Shown here in pieces: positions 1-5,045 of a DNA stretch of 5,045 nucleotides. Location: the NCBI GenBank assembly GCA_022842745.1, contig JALHPA010000299.1, positions 1 through 5,045 of the forward strand. The letters run 5' to 3'. The notes beneath the pieces were generated by a model. That model was not told the DNA's origin, did no database searches, and worked only from the letters and a program-made list of their open reading frames with translations. The stretch comes from Pirellulales bacterium (GTDB lineage Bacteria > Planctomycetota > Planctomycetia > Pirellulales > JALHPA01). The position numbers and the translations under genes were made by a program. Position 1 is the first letter of the stretch. Every line of letters begins with the position of its first letter.

Positions 1-354
1 TTGGCTCTGTGAATTCTGGTTGGGGTTGGGAAGGCAGACGGCATTCGTCGTGTCGCCGGTGTAGGGGGGGGGCACCTGGCAGTAGAAGAGGTCGATCGCG
101 GTGTTGGCCTGAACGCGGTTGGCGCGGGGCCGGTCGCCAATTCTTTGCAGCCAGACGCCGACCGGGCGGCCGGCGGCGACGGCGCGGGCCTGCGCCCCGG
201 CGAAGACGTCGGAGAGGATGCGTGCGGCTTCGCGGATTTTGCGTTGCTGGGTGGCGGGGGCGATGAGAGGTACAGCGGCGGCGGTGACTAGCGTGAGGAT
301 GGTGATCACGACCAGCAACTCGACGAGCGTAAGTCCGCGGCGGACGGGGGACAT
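1..354 (-). CDS. GspH-like minor pseudopilin, 3' end outside window
   Basis: The first 118 codons of a prepilin-type gene that continues past the left edge. The N terminus MSPVRRG is a short basic leader; cleavage is predicted after Gly7, giving LTLVELLVVITILTLVTAAA with Leu rather than Phe at +1 and Glu12 at +5. It is followed by PLIAPATQQRKIREAARILS and then FAGAQARAVAAGRPVGVWLQ, which fits the GspH/FimT pattern of an amphipathic helix with 'AR..A' and 'GRPVGV' strands. GspH is a minor pseudopilin thought to sit near the pseudopilus tip. The reading frame stays open through a run of nine C (plus-strand positions 64-72) that encodes three prolines in VPPPYTGDT. The ATG at 354 has no Shine-Dalgarno and no better in-frame start just upstream. 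It follows the previous gene by 87 bp on the same strand, so it is probably co-transcribed. Assignment to GspH is by pattern recall; FimT-like is the alternative. Confidence 0.82.
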   Translation of the reverse strand, partial: MSPVRRGLTLVELLVVITILTLVTAAAVPLIAPATQQRKIREAARILSDVFAGAQARAVAAGRPVGVWLQRIGDRPRANRVQANTAIDLFYCQVPPPYTGDTTNAVCLPNPNQNSQSQ

Positions 355-441
355 GGCGTGAACGGGGCTAGGGGGCGACCTGAGCGGCGGCGAGTTTCGT
401 GCGAATGGGTGTTGTGAAGGTGGACCTGAACGGCGGATCGA

Positions 442-1512
442 TTAGCGGACGCCGAGGTCGTGGTTGGTGATGTTGTCGTTGGATTCGAGGTTTTTGTTGC
501 CGTTGGCGTCGTTGGGATAGCCGACGGGGACGGGCGTAATGGAAGAATCGACGACCGTGATGAAAGGATCGTTGGCTTTATGATTGGCGGGGGGGGCAGC
601 GTAGGAAAGCTTGGGCTTGCCGCTTTCGCTATCGGTGGTGATGTCGTACTCTCCGTCGGGGCCGGCGGAGTAGATGAGCGGAAAGAGAGAGAAAGCGGTG
701 CTTTGGACGCGGTCGATCTGGCTGAAATTGACCGGAGCGCCGGCGACTTTGGCGACAAAAGGGGAATTGGGGGCGCCTTGGACGCGGCGGACGTCGAACT
801 GGTCGTATTCCTTGGTGGGATCCTGGTTCTGGAGGGGAGATTGGAAGCCGGGGGCCCAACGTAAGAAACCGATCGGGTTGCCCCAGCCGTCGAGGAATTC
901 TTTCAGGCCGTCCTGGTCGAGATCGCTAATGTCGGTTTCGGCGAAAAACGACATCGCGTCGTCCTCCTCAATGCCCATGCTGACGATGAGGAACAGGCAT
1001 TCGGCGTCGGCGTATTGGTGCTGGAGGTTGGGCCACTTGGGTGAGTTCATCAAGCGGCGGAGGTAAGCGCGGTTGGCGGCGGGGCGGGGGAGGCGGTTGC
1101 CGTTCGAATCAATGATGTTGACGGGATCGGCGAGGATGTCGCTGAAGCGCTCCGGCATTTCGAGGCGCATGATTTCGCGGAGGACGTTCAGGCGGGACTG
1201 GGCGATGGCAAGCGGGGTGACATTGGGACCGACGGGAGTCCGAAGGGGGACGCGGCGAGTCATGTAGGACTCGTACTTGGGCATGATGAGCGAGTCCAGC
1301 CGGGCGATCATGGAGCGGGTCTTGGCGGCGCGGGCGGCCTCTTGCGAGCTAAACATCGCGAAGAGGATGGCAGCGGCCAGGATGGCGATGATTGTGACGA
1401 CGACCAAAAGCTCGACGAGCGTAAAGCCGCGGCGCGCGAGAGAGCGTTTGCACGATGACGGGCGCGGCGCAGAACGCGGATGTCGGTTGGGAGAGCGCAA
1501 GTGTGGACGCAT
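442..1512 (-). CDS. Second large prepilin-like pseudopilin with EF-hand-like loop
   Basis: A 356-residue prepilin-type protein, probably another pseudopilus component. Its leader is long and basic (Arg/Pro/Ser-rich, ending LARRG); cleavage is predicted after Gly29 to give mature FTLVELLVVVTIIAILAAAIL, with Glu34 at +5. The large periplasmic part has AECLFLIVSMGI (170-181), an acidic loop D197-L-D199-Q-D201-G-L-K-E205 matching the DxDxDGxxE spacing of EF-hand/dockerin-type calcium loops, then EFLDGWGNPIGFLRWAPGF (205-223). The C terminus has LIYSAGPDGEYDI (279-291) and NDNITNHDLGVR (345-356). The SAG-x-DG plus DN block resembles the GspG-like neighbour, so the two may be paralogues. I cannot equate it with GspH, I, J or K. 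The start is the first ATG, 18 bp after the upstream stop; there is no Shine-Dalgarno, so translational coupling is likely. A shorter leader from TTG at codon 5 is possible. Stop is TAA. Confidence 0.87.
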   Translation of the reverse strand: MRPHLRSPNRHPRSAPRPSSCKRSLARRGFTLVELLVVVTIIAILAAAILFAMFSSQEAARAAKTRSMIARLDSLIMPKYESYMTRRVPLRTPVGPNVTPLAIAQSRLNVLREIMRLEMPERFSDILADPVNIIDSNGNRLPRPAANRAYLRRLMNSPKWPNLQHQYADAECLFLIVSMGIEEDDAMSFFAETDISDLDQDGLKEFLDGWGNPIGFLRWAPGFQSPLQNQDPTKEYDQFDVRRVQGAPNSPFVAKVAGAPVNFSQIDRVQSTAFSLFPLIYSAGPDGEYDITTDSESGKPKLSYAAPPANHKANDPFITVVDSSITPVPVGYPNDANGNKNLESNDNITNHDLGVR

Positions 1513-1530
1513 GGGGGTGGGGCGAGCCAG

Positions 1531-2445
1531 TTAGGGCTTGGAGTTTTCGAGGTTCTTGCCCGAGAAGCTGGCCAGGTTGTCGTTATCTCCGGTGCGATAG
1601 TTGACGCCGGTGGGGAAAACCTTGCGGAGATTGGCCGTCGGATAGTCGCCCCAGTCGCCATCGAGACCGGCGGAGAGGATCTGGAAGGAGTCGGCGTTGA
1701 CCAGCTCGTTGCGATTGTCGTTGGCGGCGAAGTAAGTGCGGTAGTAGGGGCGGATCACGCCGAGCGCGACTGGAGCGGACGGCAAGGCTGGCTCCGCTGG
1801 AAGTGTGAGGGGCGGGAAGACGCGGGGATCCTGGTTTTCCTGGCCGTAGACTTTGCGGGAGGTGTCGAAGTAGACGTAGGGTTGGCCTTTGCCGTCAGCG
1901 GCGACGTAGCAGTAGACCGGCTGGGGAGAGACGCGGGGGGGGGCGGGGGCGGGGGAGCCGTTGAACGTGATGGCGCGGGTGGCGACGAGGCGGGCCTTGT
2001 CGAAATCGAGGAAGTTGTCGCGCTTGGCCTGGGTGTTGTAGAAGTCGACCGGGCGCTGGGGATCGGTGGTGTAGCCGCGGAGGAAGAACCAGAGGGCCTC
2101 GGCGGCGGTCATGCGATCGGGAATTTGGGCGATATCTTGGGGCAAGGCACGGGGAAATAGCGAGGCCACGTGGGAGCGGATGGCGTCGGGCTGGCCCGGG
2201 GAGAGGGTGCGCCAGGAGGGAGGGAAGGAGCCGTACTTGGCTTTGTATTGCTGCATGGCGCCGTTGAGCTGGTCGACTTCCAGCTTGATGCGGCCCTCTT
2301 TGGCGGAACCGAGCGCGCGGATGGCGGCGGTGGTAATCAGCGCGGCGAGGATGCCGATGATCGTAATGACGACCAGGAGCTCGACGAGGGTGAACCCCGT
2401 GGGCCGCGGACGCGGGGCCGGCGAATGGTTTTCCTGCGCGTGCAT
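1531..2445 (-). CDS. gspG: GspG-like major pseudopilin with enlarged C-terminal domain
   Basis: Prepilin-type subunit, probably the main pseudopilus building block. The 304 residues begin with a 17-residue leader ending PTG, followed by mature FTLVELLVVITIIGILAAL. Cleavage is predicted after Gly17, with Phe +1 and Glu22 at +5, which is diagnostic of prepilin peptidase substrates. The hydrophobic helix continues into the amphipathic stretch KEGRIKLEVDQLNGAMQQYKAKYGSFP, typical of GspG. The globular part is about twice the usual GspG size (whole protein usually about 140 residues). It includes AAEALWFFLRGY (114-125) and a C-terminal SAGLDGDWGDYP (258-269) with GDNDNLASFS (286-295), resembling the Asp-rich calcium loop region of GspG; metal binding is inferred. 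Start at 2445 is supported by an AAGGA Shine-Dalgarno six bases upstream. It follows gspF after a hairpin-containing gap. A run of nine C on the coding strand lies in an Ala/Pro-rich segment (about 164-170). Confidence 0.9.
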   Translation of the reverse strand: MHAQENHSPAPRPRPTGFTLVELLVVITIIGILAALITTAAIRALGSAKEGRIKLEVDQLNGAMQQYKAKYGSFPPSWRTLSPGQPDAIRSHVASLFPRALPQDIAQIPDRMTAAEALWFFLRGYTTDPQRPVDFYNTQAKRDNFLDFDKARLVATRAITFNGSPAPAPPRVSPQPVYCYVAADGKGQPYVYFDTSRKVYGQENQDPRVFPPLTLPAEPALPSAPVALGVIRPYYRTYFAANDNRNELVNADSFQILSAGLDGDWGDYPTANLRKVFPTGVNYRTGDNDNLASFSGKNLENSKP

Positions 2446-2451
2446 GGGTGG

Positions 2452-2456
2452 TCCTT
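2452..2456 (-). promoter_or_regulatory. Shine-Dalgarno AAGGA of the gspG-like gene
   Basis: The transcript reads AAGGACCACCC before the ATG, so AAGGA ends six bases from the start codon. It is the only well-placed Shine-Dalgarno in the window; the gspF, second pseudopilin and gspH-like starts lack one. It fixes the start at 2445 and suggests higher translation of the major pseudopilin, as expected for the most abundant subunit. Confidence 0.75.
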
Positions 2457-2485
2457 GTGGGAGGTTTGGATGGAATTCTTGCGCT

Positions 2486-2514
2486 CCCCGGCGGCCCTTC
2501 GGCGGGCCGCGGGG
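2486..2514 (-). promoter_or_regulatory. Strong GC hairpin between gspF and the gspG-like gene
   Basis: Arms at 2504-2514 and 2486-2497 pair over 11 base pairs with one bulged base, around a six-base loop (2498-2503). In the transcript it lies 12 bases after the gspF stop and about 30 bases before the gspG Shine-Dalgarno. No U-run follows (the next bases are GAGCGCAAG), so it is not a standard intrinsic terminator. A role as an RNA processing or 3' stabilising element that uncouples pseudopilin level from gspF is inferred. Confidence 0.6.
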
Positions 2515-2526
2515 ACGCGGGCAGCG

Positions 2527-3864
2527 TTAACCCGAAAGCTTGGTAATGAGCGAGACGAGGGGCATGAACAACGAGATGACGATGAAGCCGACGGCGCCGC
2601 CGAGGAAGATGATCAACAGCGGCTCCATCAAGCTGACCAAACTTTCGGTGAGGACGGCGACTTCTTCGTCGTAGGTGTCGGCGACCTTGTACAACATCGT
2701 GTCCAATTCGCCGGTTTCTTCGCCGACGTCGACCATGTTGACGACCAGGTCGTCGACGACGCGCTGGTTCATGCGGGTGATATAGATCAAGAGGCCGATC
2801 GGGCCGCCGAGGAAAAACATCCAAAAGAAGGCGGTGAGGGCGTTGAAGCCGGGACGGGAGTATTCCTTGAGCGGCTTGGCGATGCTTTCGCCCTCGCGGA
2901 TGCTATCGGAGACCTTGCCGTAGAGGCGCTCGAACATGGCGTTGCCCGAGGTCTCGCGGGTGATGTTGAGGGCTTCGAGAATGGGGACGCCGCTGGAGAC
3001 CAGGGTGCCCAGGGTCCGCGTGGTGCGGGCCATGGTGTTCTTTTCGACCAACTGGCCGAAGATGGGCATCTTGAGGGTGAACAGGTCCCAGCCGGCGCGG
3101 CCGTATTCGAACTTGCGGAGGAGCTTGACCATCAGCCAGATGCCGATGGGGATGCTGGGGATGAGGAACCAATACTGGGCGCAGAGGTCGGAAATCATGA
3201 TCAAGGCCTCCGTCATGGGAGGGAGCTTGGTCTTGAAGTCCTCGAAGATTTTTTTGAAGGCGGGGACGATCTTGATCATGATGAAGACCAAGATGCCGAC
3301 GGCGACGCCGATAACCACGACCGGGTAGATGAGCGCGCCTTTGACTTTGCGTTTGAGCGACTGGCTGCGCTCCATGAACTCGGCCAGGCGGCGGAGGATG
3401 ACTTCCAAAGCACCGCCCGCCTCTCCGGCACGGATCATGTTGACGTATAGGCGGTCGAAGGCCTTGGGGCTTTTGGACATGGCCTCGCTGAGCGTGGCCC
3501 CCCCCTCGATCTCATCGCAAACGTCCATCAAGCAATTGCGAAAGCGGCCGGGCTTTTGCTGGCCTTCCAGGATGCGGAGGCTGCGGAGGATCGGCAGGCC
3601 GGCGTCCTGGAGAATGGAAAGCTGGCGGGTGAAGAGGGTGCGGGTCTTGGAGTTGACGCCGCCGATGGCGAAGGAGCGGGGCTTTTTGCCGCCGACCTTG
3701 GCTTTGTCCGCCTGGCCCTTGCGGGCCTTTTTGAGGGCGATTTTGGTGACGAAGTAGCCCATTTGGCGGATTGTCGCCTGGGCTTCGGCTTCGCTATTGG
3801 CTTCGAGGACGTCCTTGATTTCTTGCCCCGTCGCGTCCATCGCTTCGAATTGATAAGTGGGCAT
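2527..3864 (-). CDS. gspF: Type II secretion inner-membrane platform protein GspF (PilC family)
   Basis: Polytopic inner-membrane protein that couples GspE to pseudopilin polymerisation. The 445 residues hold the expected N-terminal MPTYQFEAMDATGQEIKDVL, then two GspF domains. The first (about 76-200) has RQLSILQDAGLPILRSL and MIRAGEAGGALE and ends in a membrane segment at about 176-200. A second membrane segment lies at about 228-248. The second domain (about 277-437) has TLGTLVSSGVPILEALN, VVNMVDVGEETGELDTML and a last hydrophobic stretch at about 411-437. Family members are usually about 400 residues. The excess lies in a Lys-rich linker (about 45-64) and in a hydrophobic insertion (about 337-371) placed where FP normally precedes the second GEE motif. 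The ATG at 3864 gives the classic family N terminus. Upstream there is only a weak AGAG seven bases away, not a clear Shine-Dalgarno. It lies 156 bp after gspE and 81 bp before the gspG-like gene. Stop is TAA. Confidence 0.96.
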   Translation of the reverse strand: MPTYQFEAMDATGQEIKDVLEANSEAEAQATIRQMGYFVTKIALKKARKGQADKAKVGGKKPRSFAIGGVNSKTRTLFTRQLSILQDAGLPILRSLRILEGQQKPGRFRNCLMDVCDEIEGGATLSEAMSKSPKAFDRLYVNMIRAGEAGGALEVILRRLAEFMERSQSLKRKVKGALIYPVVVIGVAVGILVFIMIKIVPAFKKIFEDFKTKLPPMTEALIMISDLCAQYWFLIPSIPIGIWLMVKLLRKFEYGRAGWDLFTLKMPIFGQLVEKNTMARTTRTLGTLVSSGVPILEALNITRETSGNAMFERLYGKVSDSIREGESIAKPLKEYSRPGFNALTAFFWMFFLGGPIGLLIYITRMNQRVVDDLVVNMVDVGEETGELDTMLYKVADTYDEEVAVLTESLVSLMEPLLIIFLGGAVGFIVISLFMPLVSLITKLSG

Positions 3865-3938
3865 GGTACGACTCTATGGATCGCTAGGCGTGTGGGTGAT
3901 AACAACTGGAGCGGCCGGGCCGGTGTTTTAGGCCGGGC

Positions 3939-3997
3939 GGGGCAGCATGAGGTGTGTGGGGGGTGGTGTGTTGCGGTGGTTGAGGGAGTTGCAAGGG
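3939..3997 (-). promoter_or_regulatory. C-rich, G-poor transcript segment (possible Rho loading region)
   Basis: In the transcript sense these 59 bases contain 34 C and 4 G, with little scope for secondary structure, directly after the gspE-proximal palindrome and before gspF. C-rich, G-poor untranslated RNA is the known hallmark of Rho utilisation sites, so this may attenuate transcription from gspE into gspF. The role is inference; coding strands here are C-rich in general, but they do not lose G to this degree. Confidence 0.35.
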
Positions 3998-4011
3998 CGG
4001 CGGCGCCGCCG
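3998..4011 (-). other. 14-base perfect GC palindrome just after gspE
   Basis: CGGCGGCGCCGCCG is self-complementary and begins nine bases after the gspE stop in the transcript. As a hairpin it could form about five base pairs with a four-base loop. No U-run follows, so it is not a good intrinsic terminator. It could protect the gspE 3' end or be a chance result of high GC. Confidence 0.4.
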
Positions 4012-4020
4012 ACTTGGGGG

Positions 4021-5045
4021 TCAGGCTTCCAAAATGGTTTCGCGGATCACTTCCTCGGCCGTGGTCATGCCGCCGTAGACCGCTTCCATGCCTGCCTCTC
4101 GCAGCGTGACCATGCCGACGCTTTGGGCGGCGACGCGGAGCTCGTCGGTGGAGGCGTTGCGGACGATCATGTCTCGCATGTCGTCGTTCAAGATCATCAG
4201 CTCGAACAGACCGACGCGCCCCTTGTAGCCGGTGCGGTTGCAGAGGTCGCAGCCTTTGCCGCGGTAGAACTTTTTGCCCTTGATATCCTGGGGGGAGAGC
4301 TCGAGGTCGGTGAGGATGTCCGGAGTGGGCTGGACCTCTTCGCGGCACTGGGCGCAAATGCGGCGGACCAGCCGCTGGGCGAGGATTGCCTCGACCGTGG
4401 CGGTGATTAGGAACGGCGGGACGCCCATGTCGCGCAAGCGGGTGATGGTGCTGGGGGCGTCGTTGGTGTGCAGGGTGCTGAAAACGGTGTGGCCGGTGAG
4501 GGAGGCCTGGACGGCGATCTCGGCGGTTTCGATATCGCGAATTTCTCCGACGAGGATTTTGTCCGGATCCTGGCGGAGGATGGCCCGCAGGCACTGGGCG
4601 AAGGTGTTGCCGATGCTGGCGTCGATGGGAACCTGAATGATGCCGTCGATGTCGTACTCGACGGGGTCTTCGGTCGTGATCAGCTTGTCGGCGATGTGGT
4701 TGAGTTCGCTCAACGCGGAGTAGAGAGTGGTGGTTTTTCCGGAGCCGGTGGGACCGGTGACGAGGACGATCCCGTTGGGCTTGTTGATCATCTCGCGGAA
4801 GGACTTGAGCAGCTTTTGGTTCATACCGACCTTGCCCAGGTCGAGCGAGACGACGGAGCGGTCGAGCACCCGCATGACGACGCTTTCGCCGAACATGGTG
4901 GGGAGCACGCTGACGCGGAGATCGACAGGATGCCCGCCCACGGCCAGCTCGATCCGGCCGTCCTGGGGGAGGCGGCGTTCGGCGATGTCGAGGTTGGCCA
5001 TGACCTTGATGCGGGTGGTGATGGCGAAGGCGAGATGGCGCGGGG
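4021..5045 (-). CDS. gspE: Type II secretion / type IV pilus assembly ATPase GspE (PilB family), 5' end outside window
   Basis: Hexameric cytoplasmic ATPase that powers pseudopilus assembly by acting through GspF. The frame is open to the right edge; the first ATG inside the window (5001) lies in the conserved IKVMANLDIAERRLPQDGRI region, so the true start is upstream and the N-terminal domain is missing. Counting from that Met: Walker A GPTGSGKT at 83-90, Asp box ITTEDPVEY at 108-116, Walker B ILVGEIRD at 149-156, His box around LTGHTVFSTLHTNDA at 168-182, then a zinc-binding Cys4 site with CAQC at 216-219 and CDLC at 251-254, followed by the GYKGRVGLFELM block. All catalytic motifs are intact. 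The protein ends ETILEA at a TGA. The Cys4 site and the GspF and pseudopilin neighbours favour GspE/PilB over the retraction ATPase PilT. T2SS versus type IV pilus assignment rests on the downstream GspG/GspH-like genes and is less certain than the family. Confidence 0.95.
   Translation of the reverse strand, partial: PRHLAFAITTRIKVMANLDIAERRLPQDGRIELAVGGHPVDLRVSVLPTMFGESVVMRVLDRSVVSLDLGKVGMNQKLLKSFREMINKPNGIVLVTGPTGSGKTTTLYSALSELNHIADKLITTEDPVEYDIDGIIQVPIDASIGNTFAQCLRAILRQDPDKILVGEIRDIETAEIAVQASLTGHTVFSTLHTNDAPSTITRLRDMGVPPFLITATVEAILAQRLVRRICAQCREEVQPTPDILTDLELSPQDIKGKKFYRGKGCDLCNRTGYKGRVGLFELMILNDDMRDMIVRNASTDELRVAAQSVGMVTLREAGMEAVYGGMTTAEEVIRETILEA

Noticed and set aside
355..441. Terminator or regulatory element between the second pseudopilin and the gspH-like gene
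   Set aside because: I saw no stable stem followed by a T-run and no Shine-Dalgarno; nothing to annotate in this 87-bp gap.
1480..2160. Plus-strand open frame (226 codons) opposite the gspG-like gene
   Set aside because: Val/Gly/Glu-rich shadow with no domain; the opposite strand has a diagnostic prepilin.
1895..2824. Minus-strand frame (309 codons) bridging gspF and gspG
   Set aside because: Arg/Pro/His-rich out-of-frame reading of two well-supported genes.
2170..3450. Long plus-strand open frame (426 codons) antisense to gspF and the gspG-like gene
   Set aside because: Its product is an Asp/Glu/Gly/Ala-rich low-complexity mirror of GC-rich codons, with no recognisable domain, and it overlaps genes with clear family motifs.
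3928..3948. Six-codon open frame (ATG to TAA) in the gspE-gspF gap, considered as a leader peptide
   Set aside because: No ribosome-binding site, no run of regulatory codons and no terminator/antiterminator pair around it.
3865..4020. Internal promoter for gspF
   Set aside because: TTGCAA and TTATCA resemble -35 and -10 boxes but are far too widely spaced; no convincing pair was found.
3556..4410. Plus-strand open frame (284 codons) across gspF, the gap and gspE
   Set aside because: It has the same shadow composition and is antisense to conserved GspE and GspF coding sequence; no family motif is visible.
1..5045. CRISPR array, insertion sequence, tRNA/rRNA or phage genes
   Set aside because: No spaced direct repeats, transposase, terminal inverted repeats or RNA gene signatures were recognised.

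Overview
The window is one stretch of a high-GC bacterial chromosome. Every gene I can support lies on the minus strand, reading from the right edge to the left edge in the order gspE (5' end cut off), gspF, a gspG-like major pseudopilin, a second large pseudopilin, and a gspH-like minor pseudopilin (3' end cut off). This is the core of a type II secretion system (T2SS) or type IV pilus-like assembly operon: a cytoplasmic assembly ATPase, the inner-membrane platform protein and three prepilins. The long open frames on the plus strand are antisense shadows of these genes.

The taxon is inferred, not proven. Three features resemble what I know of Planctomycetota operons: large pseudopilins with a C-terminal SAG-(L/P)-DG block followed by a DN(I/L) block, a DGWGNP...FLRW block, and a GspF with an extra hydrophobic stretch before its VVNMVDVGEETGELD motif. 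The rarity of Shine-Dalgarno sequences also fits that phylum. No rRNA, tRNA or phylogenetic marker gene is present to confirm it.

Layout: 4021-5045 is gspE (C-terminal ATPase domain and Cys4 zinc site). 3865-4020 is a 156-bp gap, the longest in the window, with a GC palindrome and a C-rich, G-poor transcript segment. 2527-3864 is gspF. 2446-2526 is a gap with a strong hairpin followed by the only convincing Shine-Dalgarno sequence. 1531-2445 is the gspG-like gene. After 18 bp comes the second pseudopilin at 442-1512. 355-441 is an 87-bp gap with no recognisable signal. 1-354 is the start of the gspH-like gene.

Working model, from family knowledge: a prepilin peptidase (not in the window) cleaves the three prepilins after the Gly of their G^(F/L)TLVE motifs. 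GspE hydrolyses ATP and, through GspF, drives assembly of the processed subunits into a periplasmic pseudopilus that pushes substrates through an outer-membrane secretin. Secretin (GspD), GspC/L/M and prepilin peptidase genes are not seen here. The system as a whole is known. The less ordinary points are the enlarged, apparently related pseudopilins with likely metal-binding loops, the insertion in GspF, and the non-coding structures in the two larger gaps.
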